In this document: piece by piece, positions 1 to 9,312 of the stretch | Position numbering within the stretch: the stretch's first letter is position 1 | Layout: every line of letters begins with the position of its first letter | NCBI RefSeq assembly: GCF_002005305.1 | Contig: NZ_CP014782.1 | Location: 3,038,001-3,102,000, forward strand | Direction of reading: 5' to 3' | From: Shewanella psychrophila | Lineage (GTDB): Bacteria > Pseudomonadota > Gammaproteobacteria > Enterobacterales > Shewanellaceae | Length of the DNA stretch: 64,000 nt | The notes under the pieces: model-generated | Seen by the model: the letters and a program-made list of their open reading frames with translations, nothing else | What the model was told of the DNA's origin: nothing | Databases searched by the model: none | Made by a program: the position numbers and the translations under genes

Positions 1-77
1 TTACATCTGAGTATTTATCTCTTCGACTTTGGATGGCGGGTATTCAGTCACTCATTTGTGGACATAAATGAATTACA
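1..77 (-). repeat. Truncated copy (D) of the structured dispersed repeat
   Basis: Positions 1-27 match 16991-17017 with about two mismatches (TATTTATCTCTTCGA core), and the GTGGACATAAATGA block near 57-70 matches TTGGACATAAACGA near 17071-17084. Read on the minus strand this is the 5' part of the repeat described at 16795-17090. The rest would lie left of the window edge. This assignment rests only on visual alignment inside the window. Confidence 0.6.
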
Positions 78-222
78 GTTAAAAATAAGCAAGCATTAAC
101 AATATCTTTTAGCTTCCCAACTCATCTAAAGGAAAGTTGCTTACACAAGCTTTCATAATCAGACGTTTCGATCCAACCTAGGCTAATTGTATTAATGGTT
201 ATTGGTGTGTCAGATAAAGAAA

Positions 223-244
223 GAGCCTCGGCAACGCGAGGCTC
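223..244 (-). terminator. Rho-independent terminator of the SDR gene
   Basis: An 8-bp perfect stem GAGCCTCG / CGAGGCTC with a 6-nt loop lies just past the stop of the minus-strand SDR gene. On the minus strand it is followed by TTTCTTTATC, a T-rich tail. Confidence 0.8.
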
Positions 245-270
245 AATAAGAAAGTAATACCTTTAAATCA

Positions 271-990
271 TTATGGCTGCTGACGAGTCGCAGCAATAAC
301 AATCTCACGAATACAAACGCCTTGTGGCTGCTGATATGCAAACTCAACTGTGCGAGCTATGTCGTCAGCGACTAACACGCCTTCCATACTCTCTTTCCAT
401 GCTTCGTAGCCTTCTTTGATCTCATCAGAAGTTGTGTGAGATAACAGTTCAGTTTCAACCGCCCCCGGTGCAATCGTAGTGACACGAACGTTTGAGCCTG
501 CAACTTCTTCGCGTACATTTTCAGAGATAGCGTGTACCGCGAATTTAGTACCACAGTATGCTGCATGGTTGGGGAATGTCTTACGACCAGCAATCGAGCT
601 AACATTAATGATAGTACCAGACTGACGCGCTTTCATTGGTGCAAGTACCGCTTGCATGCCGTTCATTAGACCAATTACGTTTACATCGAACATGGTTTTC
701 CACTCCGATGCGCCTTGGTCAGCAAGTTCGCCGAGTAGCATCATACCCGCGTTGTTAACGATACAATCTGTTTCGCCGTAAACCTCTTCTGCTTTTGCAA
801 TGGCGGCTTCAAAAGAGGCTTTATCAGTCACGTCTACCTTCTCACATATCGTGTTTGGTAGATTTAGTGCTTCGAGGCGATCGACACGACGAGCCAGAAG
901 AAGCAGTGGGTGACCAGCATTACTCATGCGACGTGCGATTGCTTCACCAATACCAGAACTTGCACCTGTAATAACAACTAACTTTTTCAT
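271..990 (-). CDS. SDR family NAD(P)-dependent oxidoreductase
   Basis: A 239-aa classical short-chain dehydrogenase/reductase, probably cytosolic and of unknown substrate. The dinucleotide-binding TGASSGIG is at residues 8-15, NNAG at 79-82, the catalytic serine pair at about 131-132, and the YxxxK pair is Tyr145/Lys149. Length is typical of the family. The ATG start has a good ribosome binding site (GGAG, 8 nt away). It resembles the YdfG-type broad-specificity SDRs that reduce 3-hydroxy acid or carbonyl substrates, but family membership does not fix the substrate. It is a single-gene unit with its own terminator, followed upstream by an esterase-like gene on the same strand about 245 bp away, so co-transcription is uncertain. 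Confidence 0.9.
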   Translation of the reverse strand: MKKLVVITGASSGIGEAIARRMSNAGHPLLLLARRVDRLEALNLPNTICEKVDVTDKASFEAAIAKAEEVYGETDCIVNNAGMMLLGELADQGASEWKTMFDVNVIGLMNGMQAVLAPMKARQSGTIINVSSIAGRKTFPNHAAYCGTKFAVHAISENVREEVAGSNVRVTTIAPGAVETELLSHTTSDEIKEGYEAWKESMEGVLVADDIARTVEFAYQQPQGVCIREIVIAATRQQP

Positions 991-1236
991 TTTTAAATCT
1001 CCAAATATTCAATTAAGAAGCAACGTGGTTTGTTGCGATGGGGGTATATTAAGAGAATACCCTTAGTTGATATATAGCCATTAAATCAAATAACTGTTTC
1101 CATACAGCAACAATTGTAAGGGCCACATTTAACGATTAAATACACTTCCAATTTCCAATAGATAAAAACGAAACAAACCAGCGTTTTACAGGCCAAAAAG
1201 AGCAACTAAACGATAGCTTTGTTCACTAAGAGCTAA

Positions 1237-2289
1237 TTAACGTAAGGTCTTTGAGAAAAAATCGTCCAACTTATCAATAGCTTGATTTACATACTTATCT
1301 TGATCATAAAGATCAAAGTGTTGAGCGCCTTCAATTTCAAAGAGTTGCACATTTTTGCCTGCTTCAGTCCCTCGTTTTACCGCAACTTCACTAAAATAAG
1401 CCGTTAATGCCTCTGTCCCCACAATCGCTAAGAATGGCGTATCACCAATGAGTTCCATGTTTTCCGATGGGTTAAATGCATAACGCGTATCCAATGACAT
1501 CGCGGCGCGAAGCGGGCTGTAGTTTTCTGCCGCGGCACCACGTTCTGGGTTGCGATAATAGTCAGCCGCTCGTACCCAAAATTCGTTCATTGATTTAGCT
1601 TTCTCTGCCGACGGAATACCATCAACTAATACAACTTCACCTGTTTCGTAATATTTTTGGCGAGCATCACTTGCCATTTTGATCTGCTGGCGGTACTGCT
1701 CAATTGGGTCACCGGTAAGCTGATCCATATATTGCGTAGCGCCGCCCATACCATAATCAGTAAAGTCGACAAAACCACTTACGGTCGCAACAGAGTCTAA
1801 ACGTGTGTCTTGTATTGCAACTTGTATGCTGTAACCAGCACCAGAACAGATACCCAGCTCTCCAACACGCTCAGGATCTACACCTGGGAAGTTACTTAGG
1901 AAGGTAATCGCATTTTTGATGTCTTCCACTTTCATTGGCGCATTTTCCATACCGCGAGGATAGCCACCACTTTCACCGTAAGTTCGGTGATCGAATGCTA
2001 ATGTGATGTAACCTTCTTTTGCCATCTTCTGTGCATAAATCCCAGCCGTTTGTTCTTTAACACCGCTTGCAGGGGTGATCACAACAATCGCTGGATAGCT
2101 TTTATTTTCGTCGTAGTGAGGCGGTAGAAATACGTTCCCAGCGATGTGGACATTTTCACTGAGAAAAGCGACTTTATTTTTCCCTGCTTGGTACTCATCA
2201 CCTAGGAAGTTGCTTTGAGCGATTGCAGGCGCTGCACTTAGCATTGCTGTAGCGACTAAAGAAAGGCTCATTAATTTTAACTTTTTCAT
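1237..2289 (-). CDS. Exported alpha/beta hydrolase (dienelactone-hydrolase-like)
   Basis: About 350 aa. I start it at the internal ATG at 2289 because GGAGAAAAA precedes it and the protein then opens with a clean signal peptide (MKKLKLMSLSLVATAML, cleavage near APAIAQS). The alpha/beta hydrolase fold is indicated by the nucleophile elbow GICSG near residue 146-150, where the nucleophile position is Cys, as in dienelactone hydrolases, and a late catalytic-type His in GAQHFD near residue 324. It is predicted to be a periplasmic or secreted esterase or hydrolase with unknown substrate. It lies beside a LysR regulator and an aldehyde dehydrogenase. A longer start at 2310 is possible but would spoil the signal peptide. 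Confidence 0.8.
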   Translation of the reverse strand: MKKLKLMSLSLVATAMLSAAPAIAQSNFLGDEYQAGKNKVAFLSENVHIAGNVFLPPHYDENKSYPAIVVITPASGVKEQTAGIYAQKMAKEGYITLAFDHRTYGESGGYPRGMENAPMKVEDIKNAITFLSNFPGVDPERVGELGICSGAGYSIQVAIQDTRLDSVATVSGFVDFTDYGMGGATQYMDQLTGDPIEQYRQQIKMASDARQKYYETGEVVLVDGIPSAEKAKSMNEFWVRAADYYRNPERGAAAENYSPLRAAMSLDTRYAFNPSENMELIGDTPFLAIVGTEALTAYFSEVAVKRGTEAGKNVQLFEIEGAQHFDLYDQDKYVNQAIDKLDDFFSKTLR

Positions 2290-2480
2290 TTTTTCTCCAA
2301 TTAAATTCAAGTTGTTTAGAAAACGAGTCGAATTATATGGAGTGATTTATTGTAGATATATAGGTCACAATGCACAGCTATGTAACCTATTAGTCAACAA
2401 TAAAGCTAAATTCAGCGAACTATTTTGTGTTATTCGTGTACACGATCCTTATTAGTCTAGACAGAAAGCAGAGCTTTTCC

Positions 2481-3398
2481 CTAGAAATCCGACTCAAATC
2501 TCTGCTTGATAAAGTCAATGAAGGCTCTTAAACGTTTAGGCTGATATTTATCTCTATGGTAAACCGCAGAAAATAACACCGATGGAATATGCCATTTGGG
2601 CAGTATTTCCACCAAGATCCCCTGTTCAATAGCATCAGCGCAGTACATACGAGGCACACGAATAATGCCGTTTCCAGCCATCGCATTGGTGATCAAAGCA
2701 TATCCGTTCTTAGAAACCAGATTCCCTTCAACACTGATCCCCACTTGCTCATCGGCATTCTCATCCGACTCAAAACTCCAGCGTTTAACTGAGCCGGTCA
2801 AACATCGGTGCTCGCTCAGTTCACTTGGGTATTCAGGATTGCCATATTTGTTGACGTAACTTGGGCTCGCTAAGGTTACCACGTCAATGTCCATCAGTTT
2901 CTTGGCAATAAAGCCGGAGTCTTCCAACAGCCCCATTCGAAAGGCAATATCGAAGTCGTCTTGGATTAAATCGATTCGATGACTACTAAAATCGAGGTGA
3001 ACTTGAATATGAGGGTGCTCTATCATGAACTCAGCCACATACTTGGAGATGATCCGCTCACCGATGTAACCTCCGACACAATTAACTCGGATCAGTCCCC
3101 GCACTTCTTCTGTATCATCCACTGCGGCGATAAGTGCTTGGTCAATCCCATTAATCGCTTTTTCACATTGTTGGTAAAAGCGTTCGCCCGCTTGAGTAAG
3201 TTTTAGACTTCGAGTTGTACGAGTAAGTAGCGTCACTTTCATGTTCTTTTCAAGTGAGCTTATCTGGCGCGATACATGCGAGCGCGATACATTCAGCGCT
3301 TCCGCCGCTTTAGTGAAATTACCTAACTGTGCAATCAGCACAAAAGAACGAATATCCGCCAAGTTGATATTGTTTATCACGACTCTCTCCCATTTCAT
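2481..3398 (-). CDS. LysR-family transcriptional regulator
   Basis: A 305-aa LTTR. The N-terminal winged helix-turn-helix covers about residues 13-70 (FTKAAEALNVSRSHVSRQI, then a TRSLKLTQAG wing), followed by the two-lobed effector-binding domain. It is divergent from the aldehyde dehydrogenase at 3518 with a 119-bp gap, the usual LTTR arrangement, so it probably controls that gene and perhaps the hydrolase at 1237-2289. It belongs by sequence style to the large CrgA/AaeR-like group. The effector is unknown. No strong ribosome binding site is visible at the ATG; a downstream start is possible but would trim the first helix only slightly. Confidence 0.88.
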   Translation of the reverse strand: MKWERVVINNINLADIRSFVLIAQLGNFTKAAEALNVSRSHVSRQISSLEKNMKVTLLTRTTRSLKLTQAGERFYQQCEKAINGIDQALIAAVDDTEEVRGLIRVNCVGGYIGERIISKYVAEFMIEHPHIQVHLDFSSHRIDLIQDDFDIAFRMGLLEDSGFIAKKLMDIDVVTLASPSYVNKYGNPEYPSELSEHRCLTGSVKRWSFESDENADEQVGISVEGNLVSKNGYALITNAMAGNGIIRVPRMYCADAIEQGILVEILPKWHIPSVLFSAVYHRDKYQPKRLRAFIDFIKQRFESDF

Positions 3399-3517
3399 TT
3401 GTAATCATATAACAACAGTAAATCAACCATTGCCGCATATATCAACAAAGTGACCTGATTTATTATCTCATTCGTTAAAACACAGCATGAATAGCAAACC
3501 TTTTGGAGAATATTAAA

Positions 3518-4888
3518 ATGGCCATTCAAACTCTAAACCCTTACACCAACCAAGTTGAACAAGGTTTTGAAGCAATTTCTAATGCAGAGATCAAGCAAGC
3601 AATAAGTGACTCTCACTCGGCATTCCTAGAGTGGAGCAACACTGCTATTGAACAGCGTTCACAGTTACTCCTCAATGTGGCTGATTTACTAGAAAAGAAT
3701 GCTAGCCACTACTCAGCTCTAATGACAAAAGAGATGGGAAAACTGTTTAGAGAAGGTGTTGAATGGGAAATTCCAAACTGCGTAGATATGTGTCGTTACT
3801 ATGCCAACAACGCGGCGGAGTTCTTAAAACCACAGCCTATTTTGGATGTTGAACAAGGAACTGCACATATTGAAAGCCTACCTATGGGGGTTATTTTCGG
3901 TGTTATGCCTTGGAACTTCCCATTCTACCAAATAATCCGTTTTGCAGTGCCTAACTTGATGGCTGGCAATACAGTGCTATTTAAGCACGCTTCTAATGTT
4001 CCTCAGTGTGCCATCGCACTTACAGAGCTGTTTAAAGACGCTGGCTTCCCACACGGTGTTATCAATAACCTGTTGATGTCAGCTTATCAGTCGGAGTTAG
4101 TGATTAGTGACAAGCGTGTTCAAGGGGTATCTCTAACTGGGAGTGAACGAGCTGGATCTACCGTTGCGGCTCTGGCAGGCAAATATCTTAAGAAAGTTGT
4201 GATGGAGCTAGGTGGCAACGACCCATTTATTGTTCTTGCGGATGCCGATGTAGAAAAAGCCGCCGACTTAGCGTTAATTGCAAAAATGTTTAACTCTGGT
4301 GAGGTTTGTACAGGTGCCAAACGATTCATTATTGCGGCACAGGTTTACGATGAGTTCATGACTCTGTTTACGCAAAAAATGGCTGCTATGAAAGCGGGCG
4401 ATCCGATGAATATGTCGACTGATTATGCGCCACTCGTGAGTGAGAAAGAGTGTCAATCTTTACTCGAACAAGTTCATAACGCCGTTAAACAAGGGGCAAC
4501 ATTAGTTCTTGGTGGTGAACGTGAGCCGTTACCTGGTGCATGGTTAAAACCAACTATCTTGGCGGATGTAACGGAGAAAATGGATGTCTTTGACCGTGAA
4601 TTGTTTGGACCCATTGCAGTGGTTTACAAAGTGTCATCAGAACAACAAGCCATTGAGCTTGCCAATAACAGTTCTTATGGCTTGAGCTCATCTATCTTCT
4701 CTCGTGATGAAAATAAAGCTCGTGCTATCGCATCCAAACTTGAAACCGGTGTGTCATTCATCAATAGCTTTACTATCTCTGAGCCATGCCTACCTTTTGG
4801 TGGAGTGAAACACTCAGGTTTTGGTCGTGAACTAGGCCGTGCCGGTATGGATGAATTTGTAAACAAAAAGCTTGTACGTTCACTTTAA
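3518..4888 (+). CDS. NAD(P)-dependent aldehyde dehydrogenase, succinate-semialdehyde type
   Basis: About 456 aa, cytosolic. The catalytic Glu is in MELGGNDPF (about residue 230) and the nucleophilic Cys in SGEVCTGAK (about 264). MPWNFP and GSERAGS are the expected cofactor motifs. Along its length it resembles E. coli Sad (YneI), which oxidises succinate semialdehyde to succinate, so that or a related short aldehyde is the likely substrate. I use the ATG at 3518: GGAG at 3505-3508 sits at correct spacing, while the TTG at 3503 overlaps that site. Divergent from the LysR gene, which probably regulates it. Followed by a strong terminator. Confidence 0.88.
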   Translation: MAIQTLNPYTNQVEQGFEAISNAEIKQAISDSHSAFLEWSNTAIEQRSQLLLNVADLLEKNASHYSALMTKEMGKLFREGVEWEIPNCVDMCRYYANNAAEFLKPQPILDVEQGTAHIESLPMGVIFGVMPWNFPFYQIIRFAVPNLMAGNTVLFKHASNVPQCAIALTELFKDAGFPHGVINNLLMSAYQSELVISDKRVQGVSLTGSERAGSTVAALAGKYLKKVVMELGGNDPFIVLADADVEKAADLALIAKMFNSGEVCTGAKRFIIAAQVYDEFMTLFTQKMAAMKAGDPMNMSTDYAPLVSEKECQSLLEQVHNAVKQGATLVLGGEREPLPGAWLKPTILADVTEKMDVFDRELFGPIAVVYKVSSEQQAIELANNSSYGLSSSIFSRDENKARAIASKLETGVSFINSFTISEPCLPFGGVKHSGFGRELGRAGMDEFVNKKLVRSL

Positions 4889-4896
4889 TCTCAAAG

Positions 4897-4927
4897 GAAG
4901 CCTCCAAACGGAGGCTTCTGGTTTTTG
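4897..4927 (+). terminator. Rho-independent terminator of the aldehyde dehydrogenase gene
   Basis: A 9-bp perfect stem GAAGCCTCC / GGAGGCTTC (4897-4905 / 4910-4918) with a 4-nt loop, then TGGTTTTTGG. Confidence 0.85.
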
Positions 4928-5126
4928 GGAGAAAGAAATTATGAAATTGCGAGTAGATGAATCAAAAGAAAAAGACGGGACAGCCATATCTTTTGTGCTT
5001 TAGAACATCCGCCACGTTCAACCTTTAAGTCACCTCTACTCAGCTTTGTTCAGAATAACGATTATGACTTCAGCTCGACGTACCTTAATCGGCTCAGAAT
5101 AGAAGAATTTCGCAGTCGAAATATGC

Positions 5127-5726
5127 CTATTTAATAAGACCTGTCTCCACTGCACCCGATAGCTTATTTTCCAGACTAGACCATAGCCCTTCACTGCCTT
5201 TAGCTATACGACGATTGACGGAAAAAACCTTCTCTTTAGGCACATTATTGTCACGCCAACTATGACCCTCGCCATGCAGATTATGTAATAGAGGCGGCAC
5301 CCTGTCGATTGCCTTGGCGAAACTTGCATCGGCGGTTTCACCCAGCTCAAACTCATACCACAGATCCATATAGGTATCAGCCTGCCCCTCAGGTAAGATA
5401 TCTAGAATACGCTTAAGGCCTGCCGCTTCTTTCTGTTTCATTTCCTGAGTTTCAGATTGATAGATGATGGTATCCCCTGCATCTATCTCACCTAAGTCAT
5501 GTATGAGTAGCATCTTGATGACCCGATCGATATTGATAGGCTTATCAGCAAACTCTTTAAGCATCAGAGCCGATATACACACATGCCAGCTATGCTCGGC
5601 CGAATTCTCGTAACGGTCAAGACCAACAGGTCTGGTTTTTCTCTTAACATCCTTAAGCTTCTCGATCTCCACGATAAAGCTCAGCACCTTTTCGATATCA
5701 CCATTAACTGAATCTGCTTTGTTCAC
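5127..5726 (-). CDS. HD-domain hydrolase (YfbR-like, PF13023-type)
   Basis: A 199-aa HD-superfamily metal-dependent phosphohydrolase. The metal ligands are visible in order: His45 (AEHSWH), His76-Asp77 (LLIHDLGEIDAGD) and Asp141 (FAKAIDRVPPLLHN). This matches the YfbR group of 5'-deoxynucleotidases and related HD_3 proteins, which dephosphorylate nucleoside monophosphates; the exact substrate is not known. The start is GTG with an AAGGAGG site immediately upstream. It is a monocistronic cytosolic enzyme. The 238 bp between it and the aldehyde dehydrogenase hold only that gene's terminator and no recognisable gene. Confidence 0.8.
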   Translation of the reverse strand: MNKADSVNGDIEKVLSFIVEIEKLKDVKRKTRPVGLDRYENSAEHSWHVCISALMLKEFADKPINIDRVIKMLLIHDLGEIDAGDTIIYQSETQEMKQKEAAGLKRILDILPEGQADTYMDLWYEFELGETADASFAKAIDRVPPLLHNLHGEGHSWRDNNVPKEKVFSVNRRIAKGSEGLWSSLENKLSGAVETGLIK

Positions 5727-5912
5727 TAGTCCTCCTTAATCTGTCATGTAGGATACTGCGTCTTGCACCATCCTGATAAAAGCGTGTCGTTTCTATCAGC
5801 TTCAGCAGATATTATAGGGGCTATAGTCATTGATAAAGACGGCAACCTTCTACACACTTTCAAAAATAAATTGTAAATAAACACCTTCCAGAACAAGACA
5901 TCAGTTAAAGAA

Positions 5913-5941
5913 AAGGCCTTCTGTCGATGACTGAAGGCCTT
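5913..5941 (-). terminator. Terminator of the TRAP permease gene
   Basis: A 9-bp perfect stem AAGGCCTTC / GAAGGCCTT with an 11-nt loop. On the minus strand it is followed by TTCTTTAACTG. It lies about 80 bp past the stop of the TRAP gene. Confidence 0.7.
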
Positions 5942-6023
5942 AGGTGATTTTCAAGATATAACAGCAATTGGTATTAACAGTGTTTACTCGCAGTTGTTCT
6001 TATTGGAACCAACTCCGCGCCAA

Positions 6024-7988
6024 TTACGTTCTCGTAACCAGCTCTCGACTCCTCCACTGCAAAAGTATTAATCCTAAAATAACTAGTATTCCCACGAAGC
6101 CTGCACCAAAAGGATTGAACAATATCAAGGGAACCATCATTAGCGCGATAACACGTTCCATATTAGACAGTACCCGCAATAGATACCCTTCGATGGATAT
6201 CGCTAATGCCAGTATGATTGCAGCTGTCTGAGCGATAGCAAAACCAAACTCCAATACACTCGCCTCAGAACTTACCAGATCCGTATAGGCCATCATGATA
6301 GGGATAATAAACAGACCACCAGCAAGCTTAAAGGCCTCCACCGAAGATTTCATTGGATTCGCCTTGGCCACACCAGCCGCAGCAAAGGCGGCCAATGCAA
6401 TCGGCGGCGTCACATTTGAAGTCTGAGACAACCAGAAAATAATCAGGTGCGCCGTCAACAAGGGCAGACCAAAGTCCCCCAACATGGGCACGGCCATCAC
6501 GGCAAGTACGATATAAGCCGCGGTCACAGGTAATCCCATGCCCAACACCAGTGCTACGATACTGATGAGCCCGAGAGCCAGTAGCATGTAACCGCCGGAA
6601 AACTCCATCACAAACTGAGTGAACTGCAAGCCAATTCCAGTCTGACCCACTACACCGACGATAATCCCCGCCGCGCCACAGGCCACCGAAATTGGTAGTG
6701 CCATCAGAGCACCGTTTTTCATTCCCTGAATAAACTTGGTCAAGCCAATACGGCTGTGTTTACGCAGCGCAGCCGTCACTAATATGGCTGCACAACCAGC
6801 AACACCAACCAACAATGGCGAATAAGCCATCATCAGCAATGCGGTGATCAAGCCCAGAGGAATAAGATGATGAGCACCATGTTTCATTACAGAAATTACG
6901 GCCTCGGTGCGACTCACAGCCTGCAGGTTTAACTTACAAGCCATCAAGTGTACATAGAGCAAGGTACAGAAGAAGTAGAGAATAGCCGGGGCAATAGAGG
7001 CTAACATTATCTCGCTATAGGGGACCCCGGTAAACTGCGCCATCACAAAAGCGCCAGCCCCCATGATAGGTGGCATAATCTGCCCGCCCGTCGATGCAGC
7101 CGCTTCGATACCCGCCGCCTGTTCAGGTTTATAACCCAGCTTCTTCATCATAGGTATGGTCACCGAGCCTGTAGTCACAGTATTGGCAATCGCAGACCCC
7201 GAAATAGAACCAAGACCTGCCGAGGCCAAAACCGCGGCCTTTGCTGGACCACCGCGATACTTACCTGCGATAGAGAATGATAGATCAATAAAGAATTTAC
7301 CCGCACCGGTCACTTCTAAGAAGGCGCCGAAGAGTACGAAGATAAATACCGTCGTGGCCGCAATGCCTAAGGCTGAGCCAAATACCCCATTAGCGGAGTA
7401 AATCTGAAACTGGATGAGTTCTTGCAGCGAATATGCCTTAGTCGCAATCGCGCTTGGCAACATGTCACCAAAGGCACTGTAGGATAGAAACAGCGCAGCA
7501 ATCAGTACCATCACCCAACCCACAGTACGACGACAACCTTCCATCAAGAGCAATAACAGGGCACAACCCGCCACTAAATCTGGCACCTTCAAACCATAGA
7601 GCAAATGATCAATATCGTTATAATCAAAAATACTCATTCGGTAGGCGGCAAACAAGGTTAATCCACAGAGCGCGAGATCAAACACTCGGCCCGGGAGGTA
7701 GAGTTTGCTGTATCGATTGTTCACTAGCGGGTAATGCAGGAAAATCAGCACCAACACCCAGCACAAATGCACAGGCCTGAAGTAAGTCGCCGAAATGGTG
7801 GAAGTGATCCCCTGCCAAATCTGAAACGCAGATAGAGCAACTGCAATGGCTAGAATCACATAGCCAAATACTTTTAACGTTGATTCATAAGGCAGAGATG
7901 TATCGATGGTCACTGAGCTATGATTAGCTTTAGTATCTTCGAGTACAGGTTCAGCATGACCTAATTTAGTATTATTAGTTTGGGTCAT
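6024..7988 (-). CDS. TRAP transporter permease, fused DctQM (TAXI type)
   Basis: A 654-aa polytopic inner-membrane protein. The first ~190 residues carry the small-subunit (DctQ-like) helices. The remainder is the large DctM-type subunit with repeated Gly-rich membrane segments such as GSISGSAIANTVTTGS and GGQIMPPIMGAGAF, the characteristic fused 4TM-12TM architecture of TAXI-TRAP systems. It uses an ion gradient to import an organic solute captured by the periplasmic protein encoded just upstream (8152-9078, same strand). The substrate is unknown; characterised TRAP systems carry organic acids and amino acids. The start ATG at 7988 has GAGGACAT upstream. Confidence 0.9.
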   Translation of the reverse strand: MTQTNNTKLGHAEPVLEDTKANHSSVTIDTSLPYESTLKVFGYVILAIAVALSAFQIWQGITSTISATYFRPVHLCWVLVLIFLHYPLVNNRYSKLYLPGRVFDLALCGLTLFAAYRMSIFDYNDIDHLLYGLKVPDLVAGCALLLLLMEGCRRTVGWVMVLIAALFLSYSAFGDMLPSAIATKAYSLQELIQFQIYSANGVFGSALGIAATTVFIFVLFGAFLEVTGAGKFFIDLSFSIAGKYRGGPAKAAVLASAGLGSISGSAIANTVTTGSVTIPMMKKLGYKPEQAAGIEAAASTGGQIMPPIMGAGAFVMAQFTGVPYSEIMLASIAPAILYFFCTLLYVHLMACKLNLQAVSRTEAVISVMKHGAHHLIPLGLITALLMMAYSPLLVGVAGCAAILVTAALRKHSRIGLTKFIQGMKNGALMALPISVACGAAGIIVGVVGQTGIGLQFTQFVMEFSGGYMLLALGLISIVALVLGMGLPVTAAYIVLAVMAVPMLGDFGLPLLTAHLIIFWLSQTSNVTPPIALAAFAAAGVAKANPMKSSVEAFKLAGGLFIIPIMMAYTDLVSSEASVLEFGFAIAQTAAIILALAISIEGYLLRVLSNMERVIALMMVPLILFNPFGAGFVGILVILGLILLQWRSRELVTRT

Positions 7989-8090
7989 ATCATGTCCTCA
8001 ATAGGTTAATGCCAAAGTGACTCCTTGCTTACGAAAAGAGAGGTTTACATTAGGCATCAACAAAAATGAAAAGGGTATATCAGAAAAAAT

Positions 8091-8115
8091 AAAGGTAACT
8101 CATTAAGCTACCTTT
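8091..8115 (-). terminator. Possible attenuator between TAXI receptor and TRAP permease genes
   Basis: A 7-bp inverted repeat AAAGGTA / TACCTTT with an 11-nt spacer. On the minus strand it is followed by ATTTTTTCTG. It lies between the solute-binding and permease genes and could lower permease expression relative to the binding protein. The stem is weak. Confidence 0.45.
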
Positions 8116-8151
8116 ACCTTTGTCTCATTGAGTTTTTAAATTGTAATTAGC

Positions 8152-9078
8152 TTACTTAGATAATGAATCCAGATACTTCTGCGCACCAGCATGCAGTGGC
8201 ACACCCGCTAAACGGTTGGCATTTTCAGGTGTGGTCGCCTCGGCAACTTTCACAACCTTACGCACTTCACCCATGTTTTCAAACGCAGACTTAGTCAAGT
8301 TATAGGCCATTTCATCACTCATTTTGGCACTGACAACAACTACGTTCCATACACTCAAGGTAGACACAGCTCCCACGTTCTTATACACATCAGCAGGTAT
8401 GGTGTACTTGCTATAAGCCGGGTTTGTCTCGATGAAGGCAGCACTTTCGGCATCGGATACAGGAATAAGATTGATCTTATGAGTCAGAGAAATTTGAGTC
8501 ACTGCGCCAACACCTTGTCCGCCAACGATGAAACCAGCATCAATCTGACCATTGGCCAATGCATTGGTAGTCTCACCATAATTTAAGTAGACCGCATCGA
8601 TATCTTTCTTCACATCAATACCGACAGAGGCCAGCAAAGCTGCAGCCGTTACCGCAGTACCGCTTGCCGGAGCACCTAAGGAAATACGCTTGCCCTTAAG
8701 ATCGGCTAAAGATTTAATTCCGGACTTTTCCAATGCTATGGTATGTACTAGGTTTGGATAAAGCGCAAACAAGGTTTTAACTGGCATTTCGCTGCGAAAT
8801 TTACCTTCGCCTTTATAGGCATCGAGTACCACGTTCCCCATAGCAATACCTGCAATCATGTCACCGCGCACGACCTTGATGGTATTCTCAACCGATGCCG
8901 CTGTCACTTCCGCTTTCACGTTTACATCAGGCACCTTGTCGGACCAAACTTTGGCTAACGCCCCACCGAATGGATAATAGATACCGCTTTGACCGCCAGT
9001 ACCGATAGAGTAATTTTCAGCTTGTACAGCCGAAGGTAAAATAAGCAGCAATGCGAGTGCAAGCGCGCGATAAAACAT
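8152..9078 (-). CDS. TAXI-family TRAP transporter solute-binding protein
   Basis: About 308 aa. I start at the ATG at 9078: AAGGGGAAAG precedes it and the protein then begins MFYRALALALLLILPS with cleavage near AVQA, a normal Sec signal peptide. The mature N-terminus YSIGTGGQSGIYYPFGGALA is the hallmark of TAXI (TRAP-associated extracytoplasmic immunogenic) proteins, and GAPASGTAVTA is the usual ligand-cleft segment. It acts in the periplasm and feeds the DctQM permease encoded downstream. Divergent from the M19-like gene at 9313, and the two could share regulation. The start at 9132 would add a charged stretch before the signal peptide and is unlikely. Confidence 0.9.
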   Translation of the reverse strand: MFYRALALALLLILPSAVQAENYSIGTGGQSGIYYPFGGALAKVWSDKVPDVNVKAEVTAASVENTIKVVRGDMIAGIAMGNVVLDAYKGEGKFRSEMPVKTLFALYPNLVHTIALEKSGIKSLADLKGKRISLGAPASGTAVTAAALLASVGIDVKKDIDAVYLNYGETTNALANGQIDAGFIVGGQGVGAVTQISLTHKINLIPVSDAESAAFIETNPAYSKYTIPADVYKNVGAVSTLSVWNVVVVSAKMSDEMAYNLTKSAFENMGEVRKVVKVAEATTPENANRLAGVPLHAGAQKYLDSLSK

Positions 9079-9312
9079 AGCTTTCCCCTTGATTAATTTA
9101 ATACATTTGTTGTTTTTAGTTCTTAACTTCATCAGTCAGAACCTGTTGATTATTAGTACGTTTTCACTTCAATTTGGCAACGATAGTCACTTAAGGGCAA
9201 GTCAAAGTCAAGATGTCGAATAGTCTAAGTGGATAGGTTAATATGAAGCTTATGGGAATAATAAAAAACATATGTACTATGGGTGTTTCCTTACCATAAT
9301 CTCAGGAGAGAT

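Noticed and set aside
4940..5002. Short reading frame after the aldehyde dehydrogenase terminator
   Set aside because: It is only about 20 codons and resembles no protein. Treated as non-coding.
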